The notes under the pieces: model-generated
The model's database searches: none
What the model saw: the letters and a program-made list of their open reading frames with translations, nothing else
Told to the model about the DNA's origin: nothing
From: Canna indica
Taxonomy: Eukaryota > Streptophyta > Magnoliopsida > Zingiberales > Cannaceae
DNA length: 64,000 nucleotides
Assembly (NCBI GenBank): GCA_034359265.1
Contig: CP136898.1
Coordinates: forward strand, 34,991,501-35,055,500
Direction of reading: 5' to 3'
Shown: piece by piece, positions 42,235 to 54,319 of the stretch
How positions within the stretch are numbered: position 1 is the stretch's first letter
How the letters are laid out: each line of letters begins with the position of its first letter
Made by a program: the position numbers and the translations under genes

Positions 42235-43289
42235 TGGTCTGCCAACAGGTAAAGGCTGAACATCTGAAGCTCGTCCTGAGCGGAAGTGGGAGAAAATCAC
42301 CATGGACTTGGTGACCGGGTTGCCTAAATCAAAAGGCAGCTTTGACTCCATTTGGGAAGTAGTGGACCGGTTAACCAAGACCGTGCACTTCATTCCAGTG
42401 ATGACTACCTTTTTTGTGGAGCACGCTCAACTATTTCTGGATAGGATTGTGGCTTATCATGGCACCCCAGTGATGATCATATCAGATCAGGGTACCCAGT
42501 TCACAGCCCGATTTTGGCAATCTTTCCAAGAAGCCTTGGGCACTCAAGTGCGTTTCAGCATGGCCTTCCATCCGCAGACAGACGGACAGTAGGAGAGAAC
42601 CATCCAAACCTTGGAAGATAAGCTGAGGGCCTGTGTTCTGGACCTAATAGGCGATTGGGAGAAACACCTACCGCTGATTGAGTTCACCTACAACAATAGC
42701 TATCACAGTAGGATTGGCATGGCTCCCTTCGAGGCAATGTAGGTCTCCTGTGGGCTGGTTTGAGACTGGGGAGACTCTCTTGGTTGGTCCGGACTTGGTT
42801 GAGCAGGTGGTGAAAAAGGTGCAGCTGATAAAAGAAAGACTGTTGGTGGCTCAGAGTCGCCAGAAAATGTATGCTGATAAGAAAGTCAGAGAGATGGAAT
42901 TTGCTGAGGGCGACCTGGTATTCCTAAAGGTTTCTCCTATGAAAGGGGTACTTCGATTTGGAAAGAAAGAAAAGTTGAGCCCTAGGTTCATTGAGCCCTT
43001 CCCCATCCTCAAGTGAAGAGGTGCGGTGGCTTATGAATTGGCCTTGCCTCCTAGTCTTAGCAGAGTTCACCCAGTCTTCCATGTATCAATGCTCCAGAGG
43101 TATGTGAAGGATGAATCCCATGTGATCGAGCCGGCTACGGTTGAGGTAGACACGGCAGTCTCGTATAAAGAGAGGCCAGTAGAGATACTTGATCGACAGA
43201 TCAAGAAGCTGAGGTCCAAGAAAATTTCCTTGGTAAAAGTTAGGTGGGAGCACCACTCCGGGCAAGAGGCCACTTGGGAGGTAGAATAA
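42235..43289 (+). pseudogene. Ty3/gypsy integrase C-terminal part with chromodomain-like end
   Basis: Begins CQQVKAEH, the segment just after the HHCC finger, then shifts frame. Core: WEKITMDLVTGLPKSKG, DRLTKTVHFIPV, ISDQGTQFTARFWQSF and FHPQTDGQ, with the first two catalytic acidic residues in place. TAG at about 42590, a small deletion near 42738, TGA at 43014-43016 and TAA at 43287-43289 break it. The end (LSRVHPVFHVSMLQRYV, RPVEILDRQIKKLRSKKI, VKVRWEHHSGQEATWEVE) is typical of chromovirus (Tekay/Del-like) elements. RT and protease are absent to the left. Confidence 0.85.
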
Positions 43290-43370
43290 GACATGAGAGA
43301 GTGCTCCCCTTCCTTGTTTGAAGAGCCGATAAGTCCTGGTAACTCAACTAAATTCGAGGGCGAATTTCCT

Positions 43371-43384
43371 TTAAGGGGGGAAGG
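43371..43384 (+). promoter_or_regulatory. Polypurine tract of gypsy element
   Basis: AAGGGGGGAAGG directly before the LTR start TGTAAGACCC at 43386, the expected site for second-strand priming. Confidence 0.75.
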
Positions 43385-43385
43385 T

Positions 43386-44810
43386 TGTAAGACCCAAAAA
43401 TTTCCTAATATAAAAATCTATTTTGGTGCAGCGCACCGGATCGGGCGTTACTCGGGTCGAGCCGCGGAACTGCCTCGAGTAGAAGGTATAGCTCGACCCA
43501 TGGAAATATGAAGTTTAAATTATCTCAATGGTTATTTCCTTTCTTGCTTATGATTTCTTATTAAAGTTGAGTTCGACTCATGAGTGCGGATAGGATCGAA
43601 GCCCGAATCGGACTCGGATCGAATCGAGTGGAAGTTAAGTCAAATGAAGGGTAAATAGGTCATTGGATGAGGGGAATAAAACCCCTCACCCAAGCCATCC
43701 GTGCGGCTCAAAGACAGAGCTGCACGCAGCCCAAGCAAGAGGGAGAAATGGAGAGAAGGGGGAGGAGATCTTATCGGCGCCGAGTTCGCGTCGACGTTCG
43801 AGGAGATCAAAATCTCGTTTTCATCAAGGCTTCTTCGTGACCCGATCAAGGTGAGTTGTTAGAGTAGATTTTGAGGGAGGTAGATGGCCGGCCCCATAGG
43901 TTTTAAAATCGAGGTTTTTCTTCGCGAGTTTGCCGATCGAGGTGTTTCTCCATGCTAGATCTTTAAATCATTGTTCATACTATGATCTCGTGTTTGTAAT
44001 CGTGTCGATTTCTCATTTTTAAGGGCTGGCCGAGTCGAGGAAAAAGGGGAAAGGTCATGTCAAAATTTTCCCCAATTTCCTCGCTCGTTTCGCAACTCGC
44101 GTATCGTCTTGTATTTGTCTTGTTTTGGCTTTTGGATTGATACTTGTGTTGACGCCGCAACCAAGTCCACCAGCCCTAGGGGGTTCGGCCGAGCATGGTT
44201 TTCACCCTGCTCGAGTTGGCCGAGCAGTAGAAAGGGGGGGGGGGAGTTGGGCTGTTTGTATTGAATTGTTGGATCTCTTGTTATATTGCCTTAACTTACA
44301 CTTTCATGCTTAATGTTAGATTAAACTTAAATTTTATGTTTATTGCTCAACTTGTTAGAATGCAAAATTTCCAGCCCCTTCCCACCTAGATGGTTCGGCC
44401 GAGCAAGGGTTACCTTGCTCAAGCTTCGGCCGATCAAGGTAGTTGTTCGAGTAGTGTAAAGAGGGGAAAATGAATGATTTCGAGTAGTTGTTCGTATCCT
44501 TTCGTTCGATGTTAATTTATATTCTTGCCATTCATAAAGATATGACGCAACATGACCTAGGTCAAGACTCTCCTACCGTGTCTTAAGGGTGTCCTTATTG
44601 GAAAGCGTCTCAACACTCCAATACCCGACTCCAACTCCTAGACCCGTAATGTCATAACTCGTGAGGTTTTATTTCATGCATAACTTTATTGTTGGTTCAT
44701 AATAGATTATGCTGACCCGTTGCTCAATTTTAATCATGCAATTAAAAGTGTCTAACCCGAATCTAGTCTTCGGAGTGCATCATATGTTTCCAAACTATGT
44801 TTTTTGGTCG
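43386..44810 (+). repeat. 3' LTR of chromovirus-like gypsy element (right edge uncertain)
   Basis: Starts TGTAAGACCCAAAAATTTCC, right after the PPT. A second copy of the start lies at 57731. It contains GGTGCAGCGCACCGGATC, CGGACTCGGATCGAATCG, GGGGAATAAAACCCCTC and GGTTCGGCCGAGCA words. No clean TG..CA right border could be placed; family D sequence in inverse orientation starts near 44810. Confidence 0.7.
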
Positions 44811-45620
44811 AAATGATAGGTTACACAACTATGCTCAGAGAAATTCATACACCGCAGCAAGTATTTTAAAAATAGCACATATTCATCATCTCAGCATGAA
44901 ATTCCAGCAATATTAAGTTTTTCAACATAGCATGAAAATAAATATGAAATTAACAGAAATTAGACCCTTAATTATCATTAAAACATAATACTAATCTTGT
45001 GATAAATTTCTCAAATTTCAAGCTTTCTAAACAAGACTAACAAGTATGAACAACACATTGATCAAGAAACAAACATCATGGTCAAGAACCCTTCCTCAAG
45101 AACCTCCATGGTATCAATATCAAGATCTTAATTTTATAAACATGATTTCTATCCAAAAATCACAGATTAATTACAAGGCATGCTTGAACATGTAGGAACT
45201 CAATTCAATAAGCAATTTAAGGCATGGATCTCAAGAACACCAAAAATCCTCACTTAGGCATTTCACCGAACACCTTGAGGGCACCCTCGTCTCCACCTTG
45301 GCCGAGCACCACTAGGGCCATCCTAGGTCTGCCAAACCCCCTAGGGGAGAGTTTAGGGTCTCCTCCAACATGGCAATCAAAAAGAGCGGTAAAAATTTGA
45401 CAGATCGACGGAAAACAAATCAATACATCCTAGCTTTCAAGAACGACTTCAAGAATTTGAAGAAACCCGAAAAGAAGGAGGGTAAAACCACTCACCCGAA
45501 TAGGAAGGATGATGAGAGGGGAAATCCCGGACAACGGCTCTTGAATTTGGCTTCAAGAATCGATGGCTCGACTCAAGAAGGGGAAAAAGGGGCAGCGGCT
45601 CACTTCAAGCCACCGGCTTG

Positions 45621-45651
<31 letters not shown>

Positions 45652-46114
45652 AGAGGTTGGCTCGGCTCCAGTCGGCTCCTCTCGGCTCAGCTCGAAAGGG
45701 AAGGAGGAAGAGGAAGAGGAAGGGAAGGGGCTCGACGGCTTCAGGCAATTGGGCTTGGTGGCTCCAACAGGGAAAGGGGGTTTATCCCCTCCTCCTTAAA
45801 CCTAAATCCACCAATCCTCTTTGTAACCTCGCATCCGCCTCGAGCCAAATCCAAACCTGCTAACCCAACTAAGCTCAATTAATCCTATTTAACCCAAAAA
45901 TAAATATAAGCAACAAGCACATGCACATCCACATGCAACATAATTAAATCAATTAGTTACATAACTATAAATCATAATTCAACTCATCTGAGCTCGCAAG
46001 CTCACACCAGACCATGAGTCGAGTCGGTTCGACCTCAGACTAGCCCGCTAGGCTGACAAGCACAAACAACAAGAAAATATAAATAAAATGAAAAAAAAAA
46101 TCTAGGATATTACA
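44811..46114 (-). repeat. LTR fragment, family D, minus strand
   Basis: On the minus strand it starts TGTAATATCCTAG at 46114, as the copy at 3755 does. It has CAGCCTAGCGGGCTAG and GACTCGACTCATGGTC words, a GA microsatellite (45633-45654) and a G-rich leader. It lies tail to tail with the gypsy LTR on its left and abuts a copia LTR on its right. The left border is uncertain and no TSD was identified. Confidence 0.6.
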
Positions 46115-47370
46115 GGTTCAGCCAACTGCCTACTCTACTACATTGGCTCCACACCAAGGATTTCTAACCAAATCCTTTATAGACTTTTATGTTTCCCTTT
46201 GAATACAACCGAGGAATCGATTCTCAACCCTTTGAGAACTCCTCAAACCTATTCACCTAGGCAAAACACAATTCTATGAAGGAAACCCTAATGTTATGTT
46301 TGCTTCATTGGATAGGATAGGATAAGATTGGATAATAAATGAGGGTGGATTGGATATAAATTTTTTAAATCCGGTATACACCGGATATAATATCAATTTT
46401 ATACTCATTTTCTTCTAATCCATGCACTAAACGAACAATGGATATTAATCCATCCCTTATCCTATGAAGCAAACATGCACTAAGTGTTTACACTAGTACA
46501 CCTAGCAAGCTAATAGTAACGATTACAATTTAAAAACAATGAAGAATGACAAGAAGGAGCTAAAAAAGAAACCAAGAGTGTGAGCTCCTTCCAAAGCCTT
46601 CCAAGTCTCTAACTCTTTAAGATGGTGAGCTTGAATCGTTGTTGGAGTTAAGATGAGAAGATCGCTTGAAGAGGACGAAGCTATCGATGAAGCAAGTGAG
46701 CACAAATCAATCTTTGAGGGCTTAAATCTCTCTTTGGAGTGCACTAATGATCATTAAGAAGAAGTAAGAGAGGTTGATGAGGGGTATTTATAACCCCTCA
46801 CTCGACACAGCTCTCCAACAGGCATTTTTCTGCACGTTGGACGCCGACCGATCGCTTATCGGTCGATCGTCGGTCGACTGATCGATCGACCGCTGGGCTA
46901 CTGCACCAATTTAGCTACTACCAATTTCAGCTATTGTTCGATCAACTGTCTGATTGATCGAATTGGCCACTGCTAGTTTTTGGCTTCGTTCCGTCGATCG
47001 AAGTGGATACTGCCAATATTTCACCTTGTTCGTCGACTAACCGGTTGACCAAACTTAGGCTGAGGTTCTTTTTTACATTTGTTTTGTTACGCGCTTTTTC
47101 ATGGGTTTCGTTACCAAGTTTTGACTTGGATAACTTCACAAATAGGCTTGGGATGAGTTCCTAGGAATATATTACATAGAATCTACTTGATGATCTATGA
47201 ACTCTACTTAATCTACATCCGAGCTTTTTTGACGATTTTTGTCTTTCTCCGAGTGAATTTCGTGCGCCTATCGTAATCTCAATTTGAACTCAAAACTTCA
47301 CACATATATTAAATACATGTTTGTTATCATCAAAATAGAGATCGAGACCTAGGGGAAACCCTTGGGCAAA
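46115..47370 (-). repeat. Copia LTR fragment
   Basis: Same family as 9095-10472: GTTCAGCC..CTACTC..GGATTTC landmarks, minus-strand TATA at 46785-46792, GGTCGATCGACC palindromes at 46850-47050 and GTTATCATCAAAATAGAG near 47325. The TGTTGG outer end is missing because family D replaces it; the other end runs into family C at 47371. Confidence 0.75.
46785..46792 (-). promoter_or_regulatory. TATA box in copia LTR
   Basis: TATAAATA flanked by GGGTTA and CCCC words, identical in layout to 9853-9860. Confidence 0.55.
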
Positions 47371-47981
47371 TAATCTCCTCTCACTAGGAGTAACCGATTC
47401 TATGTTGGTTGCTCACCTACCTCCATGAATGCTTCCCCATGTCCACTAATACTCGGCACATGACGCTGAGGGTCACGTAGGGATAAAACCAAAGCAATGG
47501 GTCGTCACTTACAAGGTAACCATGTCAACCTAAGGTCCAAGGACTGCTTGCACATACTACCACCCGAGGAACATCCTATTGACACTCATGTAAGGATTCC
47601 ATTTTGTGTTCCTTGTGAAGGTACATTCAGTGAATTCATTCCCTAATAAAAACCCACACTTGTATATTAATGATGGCTCATAAGTAACTGTGAGATAAGC
47701 TGCCCCTTATCATATAGGGCATGTACCAAGTGCACTAGTCTATCCAAAATCATCGATCCTCTAATCGATGATCCTACGACTAGGAACATTTAGAACATGG
47801 GCATCTGGATTCCAAGTCTCAGTGGCCTCGGAATCATTTGCCCGGGTTCATGGGGTTCATCACAATCTTTATTAATAAAGATGCAACATATGATGAAAAT
47901 ATTGTCTCATTAAGTTGATTACCCTTGAATAGTCCCTAAACACATCGACATGTGATTGACTCAAAGGCACTATTCCTTTCA
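47371..47981 (-). repeat. LTR fragment, family C, minus strand
   Basis: Its right edge, read in reverse, is TGAAAGGAATAG, the 5' terminus also seen at 2826. It matches 2826-2996 and the first several hundred bases of the window in inverse orientation. It is interrupted on the left by the copia LTR. Confidence 0.75.
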
Positions 47982-48119
47982 AAGTATTGTGAAGAGTTTC
48001 TGGAGTGTTTATGCATGAAGGTGGCTGCTCGTTCTGACTACCTAAGTATTTTATGGAGTGTTTATTGTGAAGAGTTTTAAAGTATTGCTTTCGAATATTT
48101 TCAGACTATCTAAGTGGTT

Positions 48120-48848
48120 TGAATTTCAGCATCTTGCTAGATGATCGGAGGTACGGAAAGGAATTGCAAAAGTGAAACACCCTTTCTCAATGGGGGTCGA
48201 ATCTTTGGTGGAATACGGTAATGGAACAAGCTTTTAGAATGAAAGGTGGCTCTTAAATAGTAAGCTTTCTAGTTTATTTCCTGACCTTTTCACGACACAC
48301 ACTAACTGTAGAATATCAATTAGAGAATTTGTTGATGGCCTCACCTCTATGGGCCCTGCTAGTTGTTCTGGTTTCATTGAGGTACCACGGGTGATGGAAC
48401 TTCTAAGACTCATCGAGCATCCTTCACTCGGGCAATCCGAGGACTCGATCATTTGCAGATGGAATATAAATGGAGTATTCTCGACTGCATCTTTCTATCA
48501 TATGATGAAAAATAGACGGAGTGCTCTTATTTAGTGTTGGTTAATTTGGAGGGCTAGGAACGATGCAATTTTCAATAGCAAAGACCTCTCCATGAGCAGG
48601 ATTTTAATCGTAGTAGAATCTATTTGGACTGCGTTCAATTAGCGGAAGATGGTTTTTTTTCATTGAGGATTTTTGAATTGCATATGTGCTTATGTTTATT
48701 TCCTTAGGTTTTCCTCTGCCTACTTCCATTCTTGGTTTCCCTTGGAAAAACATATTGTAGTCCCTTACTATAACTGTCTCATTTCATATCTAATGAAATG
48801 TTTCGGTGTGGTTCAGTGACCCTCACCTTTACCCTCAAAAAAAAAAAA
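48120..48848 (+). pseudogene. LINE (L1-type) 3' end: zinc-binding RT tail region and poly-A
   Basis: Broken reading frames show GNGTSF, LFPDLF, DSIICRWNINGVFSTASFYHMM and IWRARNDAIFNSKD, the pattern of the zf-RVT domain and C-terminus of plant non-LTR retrotransposons. Stops and frame changes are frequent. An untranslated tail ends ACCCTC followed by 12 A at 48837-48848, as expected for an L1-type insertion. The 5' truncation point is unclear; no target duplication was found. Confidence 0.7.
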
Positions 48849-49235
48849 TCTTCCTTTTCAAATTTCTTTTTCTATTGAAATTGGTTTCGACAAATTTATT
48901 TCTTATTACATAAATGAAATATACCACTAATCTATTCCTTACTTGTTCAACATTTACTGATTTTTAATTCCAAAACTCAATGAGAGGTTTCATTGGGTTT
49001 CCCACTCTTCGATCCATTTAAGGACCGATCAAGTGGCAGCCTAGTGGAAATTGTTGTGTCAGGAATTTACTCAAGATTGTCAATGAATTTGGGTACCATT
49101 ATAATTGTCTCCTTCATGATCTTTTCAATGGATAGAACTATTATAAGCGATCTAAATTTCAATGTTTCTCTCTTACTTCATTTTAAAAAAGAAAAGCAAT
49201 GTTTGTTCTTTGATTTTAATTATATATATATAGTT
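48849..49235. other. AT-rich DNA without recognised gene
   Basis: Between the LINE poly-A and the Tat-like LTR start. The open frame at 48993-49247 resembles no known protein. Confidence 0.4.
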
Positions 49236-49289
49236 GTTCCTGCATGAGAGTTGGGGCCTTCTGGTCCGGTTCGGTGTCTCTCCTTGTCT

Positions 49290-49316
49290 AGTTCGACACC
49301 GGTGGGGGGGGGGGGG
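49290..49316. repeat. Poly-G tract in Tat-like 3' LTR
   Basis: A run of about 14 G after GACACCGGT. Likely slippage-prone; nothing else to support function. Confidence 0.6.
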
Positions 49317-49737
49317 ACTTGCAAAAGATGCTTCGATGCTCAAGTTAGGGGGATTCCAAGGTGGAGGTAATGGAATTGGAACTTCGGGTTACACTCTGAT
49401 TGCAGGGAAGGACGGTGTTGTCGCCCAAAAATATTGCAGTGAGGTTGCCCAGAATGGGTCGAGGTCGATCTCGAAGATGGCGGGTGTACATTTTTTGATA
49501 AGGTAGGATGCAGATATCCTTATGCGGCCAGGTGGGGTCCTTAGGCAGAGTTGTTAGGTTTGGCTTGAGCCTGACTCAGGGACGTAGTCAAGTGAAGCCC
49601 CCTGGATGGGGTCACACGGTCTGGTTCAGAATGGAGGATAGAGCATTGCTGGGTCTAGTCAGACCGGGCCCTATATATCTAGTCCAGTTCGCAACCCCCA
49701 AGCTTGGTCAAAGTCTAGAAGACTGCGTGATGAGCTC

Positions 49738-51350
49738 TTGAGTTGTGTGAGCCTTCTTTTTGGTGTTGGGTATCTTTCGGAAAACCCGGATAAGTCAGTC
49801 AACCCGTACTGGGCAACTCGAGAGGTAATGGCGAGTTTGGCGACTGTTGGGGTTGAGCTGAAAGGAATGATTAGGGAGGCCGGGCTGGAGAAGACGACTG
49901 TGATTGATCCTGATGACATAAACGGCTATGAGAAGCGCAAGCTGAGGTATGTGGTCATGCGTCACTTCTAGTCGATACATGGCAACTCTTTGCATCACTT
50001 CAGAGTAAGTCAAATCGGTATTTTTGTCGTGTTTGACATGCCTTATCGGCTTCCACGCTCAGTATGTCGGTTTTGCTAATGGAGATCTTTTCATTCTGCA
50101 TGGTGGCTGTTGATTGGCCCTTGCATGCTCGTTTTTGGGGAAGACGTCAGGGTAAAAAAAGCGTTTGTTCGTGCCATAGGGGGAGTTTCTAAGGAGCCGA
50201 CGATCGCTGAGCTGGCGGGTGCAGATTTAGTTTCGCCTTTGCCGAGGGTCATTCGATGGGGAAGTGGAGCCTATAAAATGGTTTTTTCCTTTCCTAGTTG
50301 GCAAATTTTGTTGCATTTTTTGTCCTTCATCCTTAGTAGGCTTCAATGGTGCCTTCCTCAACTGGTTTCTTTCTTTTGCTATCTACTAGTTCCCGTCGAT
50401 AAGTCTTCTCAGCCTCAATCCTCAGTATTGTCGTTGACTCTTGGTTTTAGGATACTTCGTACGATCTACTTAGCCCTTTCTTGACTTTTAGGCATGCATT
50501 CCCTATTTCTGAACGCTCCATGCATGCGCTTTCGCTTAGCAGAGATGCGGGAGAGGTCTGCGGGAGACAAGGGGAAGAACCCGTTGGTGGATGAGTTGTT
50601 GAGGCCTATGAGGGCTTCACAATCTTGGAGGCCACGAGTTTTGGGAGCAAGAGTGGAGGCGGTCGACTCATTAGCCTCTTAGGATTCTCCGGTCCTCTTT
50701 GGCTCGCTAGCGGGGCATTGGAAAAGGGCTAGGCATTCGGGGGAGAACCTTTCTGCCAAAGGCAGTGGTGGTGGCTAGCACATCAGCAGTGGTTAATTCG
50801 TCAGCTAGGATCGGTGTTGCATTTTTGCTCTGGTAGCTAGTTGGTCTTTCCTGAGGGGGTAGACCCTTGGGAACACGTCCAGCTTTTGCTAGGTATATAA
50901 GCTGAAGGAGGCCTCATGAAAGGAGTGCGAAGCGCAGTCTCAAGAGCTTGCATCCTTCAAGCTTAGGATAATGGAAATGCAAAGAGCTTTGGAGGCGAAG
51001 GTCGAAGAGGTCGCCTGTTTGAGTGTAGCTATTTTTGAGTCCGCCCCCCTGGATAGCAGAGTTAGAAAGCCAGGCCAGGGCGGAGTTGGAGAAGGTCTAC
51101 TTGGACCTCTTTGTAGCGATGACGGAAAAATCTCATTTGAAGGATGAGACTGGGGAGGCTAGGGTCGAGGCTATGAGGTGCAACTTGGCCAGGGAATCCC
51201 TTGAGGAAGAGATGAAATGCATCAGAGATAATGCTCTTGCCATGTATGTGGAGGGTTTTGAGAGGGCTTCTGGCTCTCAATGTCGAACTTTCAAGGATGG
51301 ACCTTCTTAAAGAAGTCAAGGATGGTGTCCTATTGAACCCTAAGGTTGAG
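49738..51350 (+). pseudogene. Antisense additional ORF of Tat-like element, broken (copy B)
   Basis: Frame pieces on the plus strand, opposite to gag and protease: 49738-49971 (YLSENPDKSVNPYWATREVM, KRKLRYVVMRHF), 50110-50290 (KAFVRAIGGVSKEPTIAE), 50530-50690 (basic, RASQSWRPRV), and a coiled coil at 51035-51310 (ARAELEKVYLDLFVAMTEK, LARESLEEEMKCIRD). Stops and frame changes separate them; intron-like gaps such as 49972-50100 and 50290-50490 suggest a spliced gene. Antisense extra ORFs between pol and the 3' LTR are known in Tat elements (for example Grande); their role is not established. Confidence 0.55.
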
Positions 51351-51959
51351 GAAGACTTTTGCTCAGAAGGGACCCTTCGGCTATGACTCTGGGCCGATGC
51401 TCATTTTCTCCATGAGGATTCCCTCTCCCAGAGAGGGATGCTCCTGCTGAGTGCACTAAGGCGGGTGCAACTTCTTCTCAACAGTTCCTTTTACATTTTT
51501 CTTCTACTGACTCTGGGAAATTCTTTGGGGGTTGGTTGTTTGCCTGCCCCCCCTTTTGGGTGACAACTGCCCCTGCGTGGGTCCATTTTGTTGATTGGTG
51601 ACAGTTATTACTCATTCCTGAGCTTCTTTTATTTTGTACATATAAATCTCCTCTGCTTGGATTTGTATGAGGGGAATATCCCTGTTCCATCCTCTAGGAT
51701 TTTTGTTTAAGGTTGAATTATCTGGTTCGAGGTTGAACCATCTGAAATCTAGTTCAAGGTTAAACCTTTTGAAATCTGGATCAAGGTTGAACCTTCTGAG
51801 ATTTGGATCAAGGTTGGGTCTTTAGAGATCTGGTTTGAACCGAGCTCTATAATGTAAACTCACGCATGATAAATGGCGTAGTAGTTTTAGTGGTTTGTAT
51901 TTAGGAGTTTTAGGTCGAGCTTGCCAAGGGGCTAAGGAGCTAAATAAGGGCTCTGAGGC

Positions 51960-52750
51960 TGGAGGTAATGGCTCTAGGGGCTGAGGACTGCAGTCAGCGG
52001 TTTAGGCCGAGATCGCTGGGGAGCGTAAGATGGAATCGCTCATGAGGAGTGATGTACAAGCGCTCAGGAAGGAAGTAGTGGTGTGGTGTCCAAGGACTGC
52101 AATCAGGGTTTTAGGCTGAGCTCGCTGAGGAGCGTAAGGCAGAACCGCTTGCTAAGAGTCATGTAAGGGTGCTGAGGTTGGAAATAGTTGTGTTGTGGCC
52201 AAGGACGACACTCGGGGGTTCAGGCCAAGCTCGTCGAGGAGCATAAGGTGGAACCTCTCGCGAGGAGTCATGTATGGGCGCTGAGGCTAGAAGTAGTGGC
52301 GTGGTGGCCAAGGACTGCACTAGGAGGTTCTTGCAGCGCACGTCGAGGAGTGTAAGGCGGAACCACTCGGGAGGAGTCATGTAAGGGCGCTGAGGCCTAA
52401 AGTAGTGGCGTGGTGGCCAAGGATTGCACTCGGGGGGTTCATGCCGAGCTCGCCAATGAGCGTAAGGTGGAACTGCTCGTGAGGAGTTATGTAAGGGCGC
52501 TGTGGTCGGAAGTAGTGGCGTGGTGCCTACGACTACACTCGTGGGTTCAGGCCGAGCTCGCCGAGGAGCGTAAGATAGAACTACTCGCTAGGAGTCATGT
52601 AAGGGCACTGAGGCTGAAAGTTGTGGCATGGTGTGCAAGGACTGTACTCGAGTGTCCATGCAAAGCTCGTTGAGGAGCATAAGGCAGAACCGCTCACAAG
52701 GAGTTATGTAAGGGCACTGAGGCTGAAAGTTATGGTGTGGTAGCCAAGGA
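51960..52750. repeat. ~108-bp tandem repeats in Tat-like copy B
   Basis: Seven or so units with GTGGCGTGGTGGCCAAGGAC and GAGGAGTCATGTAAGGGCGC words, as in copy A. Across 52410-52673 a plus-strand frame stays open over more than two units (AELANERKVELLVRSYVRAL, then AELAEERKIELLARSHVRAL), because the period is close to 36 codons. Confidence 0.85.
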
Positions 52751-52891
52751 CCAAACTCGGTGAAAACTGAGCTAGCGAGGTGCGCGCTTGGGGTCATTGA
52801 GGGCGTAAAGGTTCGGGATAGGCACTGAGGCCGATGAACCAGACCGGTGAAAACCAGGTCCTGGTCGCTGCGTGAGGTGCTTACGATTCTG

Positions 52892-53340
52892 GAGCCTAAT
52901 ACCATGGGCTCGAAGGGGCAAAATCTGTATTTAGGGATTTCGGTCGAGTCCGTATGTGGAGACTCGAGCAAGTATCAAATAGAGTACTTTTTAAAGCAGC
53001 GAGATTGCTTTAATAGTTTCCTGATTATTCATAGATAGAAATGAGAGAAATATAACTTTATATGAGAAATAAAGAAATTGTGCATATAGGAGAAGTGCTA
53101 TTTTTTTAGCTTTATGAGCCTAATACCACGGGCCCGAAGGTAGAAATCTATATTTAGGGATTTCAGTCGAGTTTGTATGTGGAGACTCGAGCAAGTATCA
53201 AGTAGAGTACTTGTTAAAGCAGCGAGATTGCTTTAATAGTTTCCTGATCATTCATAAAGAGAAATGCGAGAAATATAAGTTTATTTGAGCAATAAACAAA
53301 TTATGCGTATAGGGGTAGTGCTCTTTTCTTTACTTTATTG
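52892..53340. repeat. 224-bp tandem duplication, copy B only
   Basis: The segment starting GAGCCTAATACCA at 52892 is repeated from 53116. Both end near AGTGCT..TTTTT..GCTTTAT. Copy A has one unit (from about 5273). The two units differ by point changes, so this is not very recent. Confidence 0.8.
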
Positions 53341-53432
53341 ATGATTCGATGTTGCCTGGAAGTCTTTTCAAGGGCTGAGACGGGATTAATTTCGCATGTC
53401 TCGTCCTGAGTTTGGTCGATATTTTCGGCCAA

Positions 53433-53990
53433 CTATTTCTTCTTGTCCTTGGGAAGTGTTTGTGGGCCAATAAACACATTCCTTGGTTCATCCATCTTTG
53501 GTTTGAGGTATTCATTGTAGCACCATCGGGCTTCCCTCTGATGGGCATGCAACACTCCTACCTCTGTCTCTGAGACAAGAAATTTTACTGCCAGATGAGG
53601 AGTAGATACGACAGCCCCTAGAGTATTTAAGAATGGTCGTCCCAAGATCATATGATATGGGCTAGGAATGATGATGACAATATATTGTACGATCGTCTTT
53701 GCTTTTGGCTGAGAGTCGAATGCCATCCTCAGCCATAAGGCTCCATGGATATCGACCCTCTCTCTTGAAAAACCCAACAGGTCTCCTTTGCATGGCATGA
53801 GCGAGGCTTTTGTTAATTCCATTTCCTCGAAGGTAGAGTAGAAGAGAATGTCGGCTGAGCTCCCTTGGCCAACAAGAACCTTTTTAACGATAAAATTTCT
53901 TACAATCACATAAATAACAACCGAGTTGCGTAGGTTTTGTTCAGTTCCATGGAAGCCGAATTCAAAGAACGATACTATCAGGGTTTTGGG
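53433..53990 (-). pseudogene. Tat-like retroelement protease, catalytic Asp missing (copy B)
   Basis: A 158-codon open reading with the retropepsin-like motifs VGQGSSADILFYSTFEEM, MILGRPFLNTLGAVVST and HLAVKFLV. In active Tat proteases an Asp lies where this copy has Gln-Gly before SSAD, so the enzyme is dead. It ends in a Lys-rich linker (LPKDKKK) followed by stops, and RT never follows. Confidence 0.75.
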
Positions 53991-54319
53991 GATAGGTCAG
54001 TGCGGGCAAACAACATTGTCGACTGCCATGATCGCCCGAAGAGACCTTTTCTTGGCCGAGCTTGATTCTCCATCTCTCGTGAATCCGCCAGTGATGTAGT
54101 AGATTACCTCTCGAGGTTCATTCGCTTGGCTGTGCTCTTTCTGGGATCTTGGGGGTATTCGGCTTTGCCGTCGAGGGTCGCGACTCCTGCTCCGGCTTCT
54201 CTCTTTCTTGTGATGAAGATATTTATCAAGGTGTCTTGTGCGGACTAAATCTTCAAGCTGATCTCCGAGCATTACACACTCCAAGGTAGTGTGTCCGTAA
54301 GTGTCATGGTGTGCACGCT

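Noticed and set aside
45370..45863. Lys/Arg/Glu-rich open frames around the GA microsatellite
   Set aside because: They arise from GA and GAA repeats in a family D LTR leader read in reverse; no domain.
50110..50484. 124-codon frame as a separate membrane protein gene
   Set aside because: Its start continues the antisense Tat ORF and the hydrophobic end is intron-like, TTTC-rich DNA ending at a stop; treated as part of the antisense pseudogene.
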